From JANNGZ01 sp031404155 (GTDB taxonomy: Bacteria; Pseudomonadota; Gammaproteobacteria; Burkholderiales; Burkholderiaceae_C), in contig JANNGZ010000499.1 in NCBI GenBank assembly GCA_031404155.1, forward strand, positions 1 through 12,446: a DNA stretch of 12,446 nucleotides. The letters run 5' to 3'. The notes under the pieces are model-generated. The model was not told where the DNA came from. It saw nothing but the letters and a program-made list of their open reading frames with translations, and made no database searches. Below are positions 1-6,538 of this stretch, piece after piece; the stretch's first letter is position 1, and every line of letters begins with the position of its first letter. A program made the translations under genes and the position numbers.

Positions 1-120
1 CTGCTCAAGGCCAAACCGAACCCGAGCGACAAGGACATCGACGACGCGATGACCAACATCTGCCGCTGCGGCACCTACAACCGGGTGCGCGCGGCGATCA
101 AGGTCGCGGCGAAGGCCTGA
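1..120 (+). CDS. 2Fe-2S subunit of a xanthine dehydrogenase-family enzyme, 3' end only
   Basis: Only the last 39 codons are inside the window, and the stop is TGA at 118-120. The piece contains MTNICRCGTYNRVRAAI. This is the second half of the C-terminal [2Fe-2S] motif of the small iron-sulfur subunits of molybdenum hydroxylases (CRCGTY with a following R). In the family this subunit passes electrons from the molybdopterin site to an external acceptor. The large molybdopterin subunit starts 87 bases downstream in the same direction, which fits the usual small-large gene order of the isoquinoline 1-oxidoreductase (IorAB) group. The true substrate cannot be read from this fragment. The family call is firm. 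The Ior assignment is inferred from the neighbour. Confidence 0.9.
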   Translation: MLKAKPNPSDKDIDDAMTNICRCGTYNRVRAAIKVAAKA

Positions 121-128
121 CGACGAAA

Positions 129-195
129 TGAACCCCCAAGCTCACATCCGTTCGCTGCCCCCCGAGGGGGCGCATGCCTCCTCTGAGGCGGCTTT
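129..195. repeat. Extragenic double hairpin between the two hydroxylase subunit genes
   Basis: The spacer between the small and large subunit genes carries two adjacent hairpins. The first is GCCCCC/GGGGGC at 157-162 and 166-171 with a 3-base loop. The second is GCCTC/GAGGC at 176-180 and 185-189 with a 4-base loop. The context (a CGTTCGCTGCCCCCCGAGGG core, then CCTC...GAGG) resembles a dispersed palindromic element that I recall as common in Burkholderiales genomes. The copy number in this genome cannot be seen from here. It could act as a REP-like mRNA stabiliser or partial terminator within the operon. Confidence 0.5.
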
Positions 196-197
196 GC

Positions 198-202
198 AGG
201 AG
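198..202 (+). promoter_or_regulatory. Ribosome binding site of the molybdopterin subunit gene
   Basis: AGGAG lies 5 bases before ATG 208 and 8 bases before the adjacent ATG 211. The second ATG has the more usual spacing, so translation may begin at 211, one residue shorter. Confidence 0.65.
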
Positions 203-207
203 ACACC

Positions 208-2412
208 ATGATGAACAAGCTCGAACTCGCAGAAGTTTCCCGGCGCGGTTTTCTCGGCGGCTCGGCGGCACTCGCCGCCGGCAGCGTGGTGATCGGTTTC
301 CATGTGCCCTTCGTTGGCAACGCCCAGGCGCAGGAGGCGGCTCCCGAAGTCAACGTCTGGGTGGTGATCAAACCCGACGACGCGGTGGTGATCCGCATCG
401 CCCGCTCCGAGATGGGCCAGGGCTCGCTGACCGGCCTGGCGCAACTGGTGGCCGAAGAGCTGGAATGTGATTGGGCCAAGGTGAGTACCGAGTACCCGAC
501 CCCCGGCCAGAACCTGGCGCGCAACCGCGCTTGGGGCAACTTTTCCACCGGCGGCAGCCGTGGCATTCGCGAGTCGCAGGACTATGTGCGCAAGGGTGGC
601 GCCGCGGCGCGGATGATGCTGGTGCAGGCCGCGGCAGACGAATGGAAAGTACCGGCGGCCGAATGCAGCGCGGCCAACAGCGTGATCACCCATGCCGCGT
701 CGAACCGGCGGGTGAGCTACGGCAAGGTGGCAGCCAACGCCGCCAAACTCACCCCGCCGGCGGCCGAGGGCATCAAGCTCAAGGACCCGAAGGACTGGAA
801 GATCGCTGGCAAGCCGGTGAAGCGCCTGGACACGGTGGACAAGCTCAACGGCAAGCAGGTGTATGGCGCCGACCTGGTGCTGCCCGGCATGCTCAATGCG
901 GCGATCAAGGACTGCCCGGTGTTCGGCGGCAAGCTGAAATCGTTCGATGTGGCCAGCATCGCCAGCCGCGCCGGGGTGAAGAAGGTGCTGCGCGTCGGCG
1001 ACTCCGCGGTGGCGGTGGTGGCCGACACCTGGTGGCACGCCAAGACCGCGCTGGACGCGCTGAAGATAGAGTGGGACGAGGGCCCGAACGCGAGCCTGTC
1101 CAGCGCCAGCTTCGCCGCGGTGATGCGCGAAGGGCTCGATGCCCCCACCGCGGTGGTCGGCAACAACGTCGGCGATGCACGCGCCGCGCTCGGCAGCGCC
1201 GCGCGCAAGGTCGAGGCGGTGTATGCCTATCCGCACCAGAACCACGCCACGATGGAGCCGATGAACGCGACGGCCAAGTGGACGCCGCAGCGCTGCGAGG
1301 TCTGGACACCGACCCAGAACGGCGAGTCCGCGCATGCCGCCACCGCCGAGGCTGCGGGGCTGCCGCCGGCGCAATGCGAGGTCTACAAGCTGCATCTCGG
1401 CGGGGGCTTCGGCCGCCGCGGCATGACCGACTGGATCCGCCAGGTGGTCGCGATCGCCAAGGAAATGCCCGGCATCCCGGTGAAGCTGATGTGGACCCGC
1501 GAGGAGGACATGCTGCACGGCCGCTACCACCCGGCCACGATGTGCAAGCTGCAAGCCGGCCTCGATGCGCAGGGCAATCTGCAGGCGCTGCACATGCGCA
1601 TCTCGGGCCAGTCGATCCTGGCCGGCGTGGCGCCGCAGAACATCCGCGACGGGCGCGACCCGGTGGTGTTCCAGGGCCTGAACCCGCCCGGGCCGGAAGC
1701 CTCGATCGGGTACACGGTACCCAACCTGCTGGTCGACCATGCGATGCGCAACCCGCATGTGCCGCCCGGCTTCTGGCGCGGGGTGAACCTGAACCAGAAC
1801 ACGATTTATCTGGAGTGTTTTCTCGACGAGGTGGCACATGCCACGCAGCAGGACCCGCTGGCGCTGCGGCGCAAGCTGATGGCGAGCCACCCGAAACATC
1901 TGGCGGTGTTGAACGCCGCGGCCGAACGTGCCGGCTGGGGCCAACCGGCGCCCGACATCGGCGGGCGCAAGGTGTTCCGCGGCCTGGCGCAGACGATGGG
2001 TTTCGGCAGCTACGTGGCCGCGGTGGCCGAGGTGTCGGTGAGCGCCGAGGGCGAGCTGAAGATCCACCGCATCGTTGCCGCCACCGACCCCGGCCATGTG
2101 GTCAACCCGCAGCAGGTGGAAGCGCAGGTGGAAGGCTCGTTCGTCTACGGCCTCTCGGCGGCGCTGTACGGCGAGTGCACCGTGAAGAACGGCCGCATCG
2201 AGCAGGACAACTTCCACACCTACCCGGTGATGAAGATGGACGCCTGCCCAAAGGTGGAAACCGTGCTGGTGCCTTCGGGCGGCTTCTGGGGCGGTGTCGG
2301 CGAGCCGACGATCGCGGTGGCCGCGCCCGCGGTGCTGAACGCGGTGTTCGCCGCCACCGGCAAGCGCATCCGCGAGTTGCCGCTGAAAGACCAGCTGCGC
2401 AAACGTGCGTGA
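208..2412 (+). CDS. Molybdopterin-binding subunit, isoquinoline 1-oxidoreductase beta-like, Tat-exported
   Basis: This is a 734-residue large subunit of the xanthine dehydrogenase/aldehyde oxidase family. Such enzymes hydroxylate an aldehyde or N-heterocycle at a molybdopterin cofactor. The N-terminus is a Tat signal (SRRGFLGGSA at residues 11-20, hydrophobic stretch, likely cleavage near AQA at 39-41), so the protein should be folded in the cytoplasm and exported. Family landmarks are the QGSLTGLAQL segment (71-80), the glycine-rich LGGGFGRRG loop (397-405), the PPGFWRGV segment, and the near C-terminal GGFWGGVGEP stretch carrying the usual catalytic Glu (GVGEP). The size matches single-chain Ior beta subunits, which have no separate FAD subunit. 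It is co-transcribed with the 2Fe-2S subunit upstream. soxX begins at or near its stop codon. The family is clear, but the substrate is unknown: isoquinoline, aldehydes and other heterocycles are all possible. Confidence 0.93.
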   Translation: MMNKLELAEVSRRGFLGGSAALAAGSVVIGFHVPFVGNAQAQEAAPEVNVWVVIKPDDAVVIRIARSEMGQGSLTGLAQLVAEELECDWAKVSTEYPTPGQNLARNRAWGNFSTGGSRGIRESQDYVRKGGAAARMMLVQAAADEWKVPAAECSAANSVITHAASNRRVSYGKVAANAAKLTPPAAEGIKLKDPKDWKIAGKPVKRLDTVDKLNGKQVYGADLVLPGMLNAAIKDCPVFGGKLKSFDVASIASRAGVKKVLRVGDSAVAVVADTWWHAKTALDALKIEWDEGPNASLSSASFAAVMREGLDAPTAVVGNNVGDARAALGSAARKVEAVYAYPHQNHATMEPMNATAKWTPQRCEVWTPTQNGESAHAATAEAAGLPPAQCEVYKLHLGGGFGRRGMTDWIRQVVAIAKEMPGIPVKLMWTREEDMLHGRYHPATMCKLQAGLDAQGNLQALHMRISGQSILAGVAPQNIRDGRDPVVFQGLNPPGPEASIGYTVPNLLVDHAMRNPHVPPGFWRGVNLNQNTIYLECFLDEVAHATQQDPLALRRKLMASHPKHLAVLNAAAERAGWGQPAPDIGGRKVFRGLAQTMGFGSYVAAVAEVSVSAEGELKIHRIVAATDPGHVVNPQQVEAQVEGSFVYGLSAALYGECTVKNGRIEQDNFHTYPVMKMDACPKVETVLVPSGGFWGGVGEPTIAVAAPAVLNAVFAATGKRIRELPLKDQLRKRA

Positions 2413-3079
2413 GTCCGAAGTGGCACGGCCCAGCAACGCCGGCGCGTTGCGCGATGCCGGCTTGGCGAATGCCATGGCGCTCGGCACCTCGGCCAGCGCG
2501 GCCGTCAGTGCAGCGGTCACCTCGGCGGTCGCCACGGCGGCCCGCGCCTGGTGTGTTGTTGCGCTTGGCGCCACGCTCGCCTTGTTGCCCCAGCGAGCTG
2601 CCGCGCAAGGCGCCGCGCAGGTCGCCGCGCAAGGCGCCGCGCAGGTCGCCGCGCAAGGCGCCGCGCAGGTCGCCGCGCAGGTCGCCGCGCAGGCCACGGA
2701 TCTGCGCGCGTACGAGCTTGTTGGCGACACGATTCCCCAACCGCTCACCGCCACCCCGGGTGATGCCGCGCGCGGCCGCGCGATCGTGGCCGACCGCCGT
2801 GCCGGCCTCTGCCTGCTCTGCCACAGCGGCCCGATTCCGGAGGAGCGTGCGCAGGGCAACCTCGCACCGAGCCTCGCCGGCGCCGGCTCGCGCTACAGCG
2901 CCGCACAACTGCGCCTGCGCATCGTCGACGCACGGCGCCTCAACCCCGACACCATCATGCCGCCCGCCCATCGCGTCGACGGCCTCGCCCAGGTGGGTGC
3001 CGCATGGCGCGGCCGGCCGCTGCTCTCGGCGCAGCAGGTCGAGGATGTGGTGGCCTACCTGGCCACGCTGAAGGAGTGA
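2405..3079 (+). CDS. soxX: SoxX, monoheme cytochrome c subunit of the SoxXA complex
   Basis: The product is a 224-residue c-type cytochrome. Heme attachment is CLLCH at residues 136-140, and the probable distal Met is M185 in TIMPPAH. The order (PGDAARGRAIV, heme motif, LAPSLAGAGSRY, QLRLRIVD, MPP, C-terminal VVAYLATLKE) is that of SoxX. With SoxA it oxidatively couples thiosulfate or similar sulfane sulfur to the SoxY cysteine in the periplasm. The GTG at 2405 overlaps the upstream stop by 8 bases. ATG at 2474 (residue 24) is an alternative that leaves a better export signal, with a hydrophobic core at about 48-61 and an AAA cleavage site at 65-67. No convincing ribosome binding site is seen for either start. 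Between signal and heme domain lies an alanine/glutamine repeat of eight AAQ(G/V/A) units, absent from standard SoxX as I know it. Confidence 0.88.
   Translation: MRESEVARPSNAGALRDAGLANAMALGTSASAAVSAAVTSAVATAARAWCVVALGATLALLPQRAAAQGAAQVAAQGAAQVAAQGAAQVAAQVAAQATDLRAYELVGDTIPQPLTATPGDAARGRAIVADRRAGLCLLCHSGPIPEERAQGNLAPSLAGAGSRYSAAQLRLRIVDARRLNPDTIMPPAHRVDGLAQVGAAWRGRPLLSAQQVEDVVAYLATLKE
2600..2695 (+). repeat. 12-bp tandem repeat, eight units, inside soxX
   Basis: Units of GCCGCGCARGKC run in frame from 2600. Three perfect 24-bp copies (2600-2623, 2624-2647, 2648-2671) alternate GCCGCGCAAGGC and GCCGCGCAGGTC. Two more 12-bp units follow (2672-2683 and 2684-2695). They encode AAQG/AAQV repeats just after the predicted signal cleavage site. 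Because the unit is a multiple of three bases, copy changes would lengthen or shorten the linker without shifting the frame. Confidence 0.97.
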
Positions 3080-3164
3080 AGCACTTGTCCGCGCCGCTGT
3101 CCTCTTCGATTCGCGTCGAGACCCAACGCTGTTCGTTTGGCTCCGTTTGGCCTGAGGTGGCTGC

Positions 3165-3240
3165 TCCGATCGTCCTGAGGTATCGAAGGAAGGCTTGCGC
3201 AGGGCTTCCTTCCTTCCTTCGATACCTCAGGACGATCGGA
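3165..3240. repeat. Perfect 29-bp inverted repeat between soxX and soxY
   Basis: The arms 3165-3193 and 3212-3240 are exact reverse complements, with an 18-base loop. Each arm contains the CCGATCGTCCTGAGG/CCTCAGGACGATCGG core next to TATCGAAGGA. The core resembles the dispersed CCGTTCGTCCTGAGC...TCGAAGG palindromes found in many proteobacterial genomes. In the transcript it would form a very stable hairpin, so it may end or dampen transcription between soxX and soxY. There is no clear T-run directly after it. Confidence 0.9.
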
Positions 3241-3290
3241 ACCTCAGGACGGTCGGAACCTCAGGATGATCGGAACCTCAGCCCGAACGG
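3224..3290 (+). repeat. 17-bp tandem repeat, four copies, before soxY
   Basis: Copies start at 3224, 3241, 3258 and 3275. The first three read ACCTCAGGAYGRTCGGA with single-base differences, and the fourth is degenerate (ACCTCAGCCCGAACGG). The first copy is the outer end of the right arm of the 29-bp palindrome, so the array looks like that arm's end duplicated in tandem. It finishes about 40 bases before the chosen soxY start. No gene is seen in 3080-3329 beyond this repeat material. Confidence 0.93.
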
Positions 3291-3329
3291 TGCTCGGTGT
3301 TCATCGGCCCAACCGTGCGGTGTCGCGTG

Positions 3330-3773
3330 ATGACGCCCAGCCGCCGCGCCTTGCTCGCCGGCGGCGCCGGCTTCGCCCTCGCGCTCGCCTGGCAACCTGC
3401 ACGCGCCACCAACCCCGCATTGCAGGAAGCGCTGCGCCGCTTCGCCGGCAACAGCGCGGTGCGCCCCGGGCGTGTCACGCTCGACATCGCGCCGCTGGTG
3501 GAGAACGGCAATGTGGTGCCGGTGAGCGTCAGGGTCGAAAGCCCGATGAGCGCGGCCGACCATGTGCAAGCGATCGCGATCTTTGCCGAACTCAACCCGC
3601 TCGCCGACGTGGCGCAGTTCAACTTCAGCCCCCGCAGCGGCCGCGCCAAGGTCGACACCCGCATCCGCCTGCACACCTCGCAGCAGGTGCTGGCGTTGGC
3701 ACGCATGAGCGACGGCAGCGTCTGGTCTCACACGGTGGATGTGCTGGTGACGCTGGCGGCGTGCATCGAGTGA
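3330..3773 (+). CDS. soxY: SoxY-like sulfur carrier with a variant C-terminus
   Basis: The 147-residue protein starts with a Tat-type signal (TPSRRALLAG, then a hydrophobic stretch and ARA) and continues with a SoxY immunoglobulin-like domain (SVRVESPMS, AIAIFAELNPL, FNFSP, IRLHTSQQV). SoxY is the periplasmic carrier to which sulfur intermediates are bound through a single cysteine near the C-terminus. Known SoxY proteins end in GGCGG. This one ends LAACIE, keeping one cysteine third from the end but losing the flexible glycines. The start at ATG 3330 puts the twin arginine close to the N-terminus; GTG 3327 is the codon before it, and an upstream GTG at 3297 would bury the signal. No good ribosome binding site is visible. 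soxZ follows after 22 bases. Identity as the SoxY partner rests on domain similarity and the adjacent SoxZ. Confidence 0.85.
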   Translation: MTPSRRALLAGGAGFALALAWQPARATNPALQEALRRFAGNSAVRPGRVTLDIAPLVENGNVVPVSVRVESPMSAADHVQAIAIFAELNPLADVAQFNFSPRSGRAKVDTRIRLHTSQQVLALARMSDGSVWSHTVDVLVTLAACIE

Positions 3774-3795
3774 AGCGCAGGCGAGCACCCCCACC

Positions 3796-4116
3796 ATGGC
3801 CCGCACCCTGATCACCGTCCCCCGCAACGCCCGCCGCGGCGACGTGGTCGAGTTGCGCACGCTGATCGCGCACCCGATGGAAAGCGGCTTCCGGGTCGAC
3901 TCGCTGGGGCGCACGCAAGCGCGCGACATCCTGCGCCGCTTCAGCTGCCGGCTCGACGGCGAGTTGGTGTTCTCGGCCGAGCTGCACCCCGCGATCGCGG
4001 CCAACCCGGTGATCGTGTTCCACCTGCTCGCCACGCAGAGCGGGCGCCTGAGCTTCACCTGGGAAGGCGACAACGGCTTTGCGCAGACCGAGACCGCGGC
4101 GCTGGTGGTGGCGTGA
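3796..4116 (+). CDS. soxZ: SoxZ, partner subunit of the SoxYZ sulfur carrier
   Basis: This 106-residue protein has no signal peptide, as is usual for SoxZ, which is exported bound to SoxY. Family features are the N-terminal VVELRTLIAHPMESGFR segment, the central RRFSCRLDGELVFSAEL, and the C-terminal GRLSFTWEGDNG strand. It holds SoxY and presents the sulfur-bearing cysteine arm to SoxXA, SoxB and SoxCD in the periplasm. The length is typical. It lies 22 bases after soxY, and its stop overlaps the soxA start (GTGA), so soxYZA are translationally linked. Confidence 0.95.
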   Translation: MARTLITVPRNARRGDVVELRTLIAHPMESGFRVDSLGRTQARDILRRFSCRLDGELVFSAELHPAIAANPVIVFHLLATQSGRLSFTWEGDNGFAQTETAALVVA

Positions 4117-4916
4117 TCGCTTCGGTCCTCGGTTCTGTCTTCGCATCGGTCCTTGCTTTGGCCCTTTCGCTGGCCGCCGGCAACACCACCGCATCGGCAC
4201 AAACACAGCCCGACCCGCGCCGCTCCGGCCTCGAATTCGCCAGCCCGGCCACGCAGGCGATGCAGCGCGACGACACGGTCAACCCCGGCATGTTGTGGCT
4301 GCAGGAGGGCGCGGCACTTTGGCGCGCGGCGCCTTCCCCTGGCGGCCGCGCCTGCGCGGGCTGCCATGGCGAGGCCGAAAAGAGCATGCGCGGCGTGGCG
4401 GCGCGCTACCCGGCCTTCGATGAAAAACTTGCGCGCCCGCTCAGCCTGGCGCAGCGCATCAATGCGTGCCGCGAGCGGCATCAGCAGGCCACCCGGTGGG
4501 CGACCGAATCGCCGCCACTGCTGAGCCTGGAGGTCTATGTGGCGCATCAATCGCGTGGCCTGCCGCTGGCGCCGGTTCTCGGCGACCCGCGCCTGGCGCC
4601 GCACCGCCAACGCGGCGAAGCGCTGTACCGGCGGCGCCTCGGCCAACTCGATTTGTCCTGCGCGATGTGCCACGACCAGCGTGCCGGCCAGCGCCTGGGC
4701 GGCAGCGTGATGCCGCAGGCGCATGCCACCGGCTACCCGACTTACCGGCTTGAGTGGCAAGCCCTCGGCTCACTGCAGCGGCGGCTGCGCGGCTGCCTCA
4801 CCGGGGTGCGCGCCGAGCCCTTCGCCCTCGATGCAGCCGAGTGGGTCGAGCTCGAGCTCTACCTCGCGACACGCTCGGCCGGCATGGCGGTGGAGACGCC
4901 CGCGGTGCGGCCCTGA
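4113..4916 (+). CDS. soxA: SoxA, diheme cytochrome c subunit of SoxXA
   Basis: The 267-residue protein has an export signal (hydrophobic residues about 4-22, cleavage near ASA at 27-29) and two heme c sites, CAGCH at 81-85 and CAMCH at 183-187. It is therefore the diheme type. C119 in RINACRERH matches the conserved cysteine after the first heme region. C228 in RGCLTGVRAEPF corresponds to the active-site cysteine heme ligand in the RC-x(n)-RAEP region of known SoxA. The complex forms the bond between substrate sulfur and the SoxY cysteine. The GTG start at 4113 overlaps the soxZ stop by four bases, which implies coupled translation. Most family members have M before RAEP, where this one has V (GVRAEP). 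The assignment is firm. Confidence 0.94.
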   Translation: MIASVLGSVFASVLALALSLAAGNTTASAQTQPDPRRSGLEFASPATQAMQRDDTVNPGMLWLQEGAALWRAAPSPGGRACAGCHGEAEKSMRGVAARYPAFDEKLARPLSLAQRINACRERHQQATRWATESPPLLSLEVYVAHQSRGLPLAPVLGDPRLAPHRQRGEALYRRRLGQLDLSCAMCHDQRAGQRLGGSVMPQAHATGYPTYRLEWQALGSLQRRLRGCLTGVRAEPFALDAAEWVELELYLATRSAGMAVETPAVRP

Positions 4917-4933
4917 ACGCGCAAGCCGCAGAA

Positions 4934-5377
4934 GTGCGCAAAGAAACCATCCTCGAAGGCCCGGGCGGGCGCGTCGTGCTGGTCGACTCGATCACCCAGG
5001 TCGACGACGGCGACATGGGTCAATGGGTCGTCTCGGGCTCGCATGGCGGCGCAAGCTCCGGCGAGGTGGCCTGCTCCATCCCGCTCGCCGGGGTTTGCTT
5101 CAACGATGCCGGCATCGGCAAGGACGACGCCGGCATCGTGGCGCTGGCGCTGTTGCAGGCCCGGGGCACCCCCGCCGCCGCCGTGGCACACCACAGCGCA
5201 CGCATCGGCGACGCGCTCGACGCGTGGCAGAGCGGCGTGATCTCGCGGGTGAACGAGGCCGCCTTCGCGCTCGGCTTGCGGCCGGGCCAGCCTTTGCAGC
5301 AGGCCTTGCGCGAGTGGCTCGACGGTGCGGCGGGCAAGTCTCAAGCCGGTTTGCATTCAAAGACTCAAAAACGCTAG
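4934..5377 (+). CDS. Unrecognised protein with SGSHGG and NDAGIG motifs
   Basis: From GTG 4934 the product has 147 residues and no signal peptide or membrane segment, so it should be cytoplasmic. Visible motifs are GRVVLVDSITQV, WVVSGSHGGASSG, CFNDAGIGKDDAGI, AVAHHSARIGDA and GVISRVNEAA. Alternating beta strands, glycine turns and helices suggest a compact alpha/beta fold. The reading frame stays open upstream inside soxA, but protein-like sequence begins only around the soxA stop, so the real start should lie at 4913 (CTG overlapping that stop) or 4934. No ribosome binding site is clear. The polar residues in SGSHGG and NDAG look like an active or binding site. I cannot assign a function. 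Position directly after soxA suggests transcription with sox, though it could equally relate to the one-carbon genes beyond. Confidence 0.75.
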   Translation: MRKETILEGPGGRVVLVDSITQVDDGDMGQWVVSGSHGGASSGEVACSIPLAGVCFNDAGIGKDDAGIVALALLQARGTPAAAVAHHSARIGDALDAWQSGVISRVNEAAFALGLRPGQPLQQALREWLDGAAGKSQAGLHSKTQKR

Positions 5378-5396
5378 TTCGTTGAGCGGATCGCGA

Positions 5397-5506
5397 GCGC
5401 GAAGCCGGCTGGGGCGCTGTACTCCGCTCATGTCCTCCTGCCCGGGCTGCCGCCCGTGCATTCCCCCTTTACTTCGCTGCGCACAGCGCCCCAGCCGGCT
5501 TCGCGC
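5397..5506. repeat. Perfect 24-bp inverted repeat with a 62-base centre, between convergent genes
   Basis: The arms 5397-5420 and 5483-5506 are exact reverse complements (GCGCGAAGCCGGCTGGGGCG... and its mirror). They sit between the plus-strand gene ending at 5377 and the minus-strand gene ending at 5573. The position fits a shared termination or insulation structure. The long loop and the absence of T-runs argue against a classical intrinsic terminator. It may instead be a dispersed genomic repeat. Nothing else is seen in 5378-5572. Confidence 0.85.
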
Positions 5507-5572
5507 CGCCCGCCGTGCTGGCTGTTCGCCCGCTCGCTTCTCATCGGCGCCTTCTGGCGCACCGTCCCGCGC

Positions 5573-6469
5573 TCAAGCCGTCTCGCTGCGAGAGGTGATC
5601 ACGCGGTTCATCCACGCCGCCGACTTTGCGGCTGCGCCGAAGCTGAACAAATGGGCGCCGACCACGTTGCAGTCGGCATGGCGCAGGCAGTACTGCGCTA
5701 CCGCGCTGAGCTGGTCGCTCGGGTCGGTGTGCATGAACAGGCGCACCGCGCCCATGCCCTGCGCGCCCATCGCACGCAACGACGCGCTGACGCCGCAGCG
5801 CTGCGCAAAGCGCAGCAGCGTCGCCGCGTCGGTGGGGCCGGCCATGCCCACGTACACCGGCACGCCGGGTACCTTGCGCTCGAGGTCGGCGCAGTACTCG
5901 ACGATGCGCGCGGGCGCAAACGAAAACTGGGTCACGATCGAGGCGCCGAGGCCTTGTGATTTGGCGAACTCGAGCTTCTCGATCAAGGCCGCGTCGAGCA
6001 CTGTCTGCGCGATGCGCGGGTGGCCTTCCGGGTAGCCGGGCAGGCCCACTTCGCGCACGCCGCAGTCGGCGAGGATGCGTTCGCGCAGCACCACGATGCC
6101 GTCGGCGTAGGGGCCCAGCGGCTGCGGGTCGTCGCCGCCGATCAGCATCACCTTGGTGATCGCCGCCTCGCGCACCGCCTTGCCTAGAAACGAGGTCAGC
6201 TCGTTGCGCGAAGCGACGCGCCGCGCCGCGATATGCGGCACCGGCTCCAGCCCCGCGGCGCGTGCGCTGGCCAGCGCCGCCAGCGACTGCACCAGGCCGT
6301 GGTTGGGCAGGTGGTTGACATAGATGCGGGTGCCCGAGGGCAGCAGCGCCGCCACCGCGGCCGCATCGCCGGCACGCTCGGGGCTCATCTCGAGCGAGCC
6401 GTTGACCATCAGGTCGGCGCTGCACGAGGCCAGGCGGTCGGTGGAACTGGTCGTTGTCACGGCGGCCAT
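5573..6469 (-). CDS. Methylenetetrahydrofolate reductase-like flavoprotein
   Basis: The 298-residue protein has the MTHFR TIM-barrel pattern: an N-terminal strand with a Glu (NGSLEMSPER, E27), IYVNHLPN, PHIAARR, the MLIGGDDPQPLGPYADG region (D113/D114 where MetF has its catalytic Asp), GLPGYPEGHP, and TQFSFAP with Q181 at the folate-binding Gln position. In the family this enzyme interconverts methylene- and methyl-tetrahydrofolate using FAD. It is last in a four-gene minus-strand cluster with a SAM-dependent methyltransferase-like protein, a rubredoxin and a MetE-like protein. It could therefore run in the oxidative direction, feeding methyl groups removed from a substrate into the folate pool. 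That direction is inference. The protein is diverged from housekeeping MetF. The start is ATG at 6469, 69 bases after the upstream gene; the ribosome binding site is weak. Confidence 0.85.
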   Translation of the reverse strand: MAAVTTTSSTDRLASCSADLMVNGSLEMSPERAGDAAAVAALLPSGTRIYVNHLPNHGLVQSLAALASARAAGLEPVPHIAARRVASRNELTSFLGKAVREAAITKVMLIGGDDPQPLGPYADGIVVLRERILADCGVREVGLPGYPEGHPRIAQTVLDAALIEKLEFAKSQGLGASIVTQFSFAPARIVEYCADLERKVPGVPVYVGMAGPTDAATLLRFAQRCGVSASLRAMGAQGMGAVRLFMHTDPSDQLSAVAQYCLRHADCNVVGAHLFSFGAAAKSAAWMNRVITSRSETA

Positions 6470-6538
6470 CTGTTTGTGCGCTGGATGTCGATCTGCGGTG
6501 GCAGTGCGGCCTGGTGCAAATGCCGTGTCGTTTCAGTC

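Noticed and set aside
2600..2695. CRISPR-like repeat array
   Set aside because: The repeats are contiguous 12-bp coding units without spacers, inside the soxX reading frame.
142..2859. A 905-residue open frame antisense to the molybdopterin subunit gene
   Set aside because: Composition is the His/Arg/Ala/Gly-rich type made by reading a GC-rich gene backwards. It has no domain-like motifs, while the plus strand holds a complete, motif-rich protein.
471..3071. An 866-residue plus-strand frame crossing the hydroxylase and soxX genes
   Set aside because: It is Arg/Gly/Pro-rich shadow sequence that spans two real genes in another frame. It stays open because of GC bias and the 12-bp repeat.
3224..3290. 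CRISPR array or phage attachment site
   Set aside because: The 17-bp copies are directly adjacent with no spacers, and no integrase or cas gene is in the window. It is better explained as growth of a palindromic repeat.
3261..4760. A 499-residue minus-strand frame over soxYZA
   Set aside because: It is antisense to three clearly recognised sox genes and shows no domain pattern.
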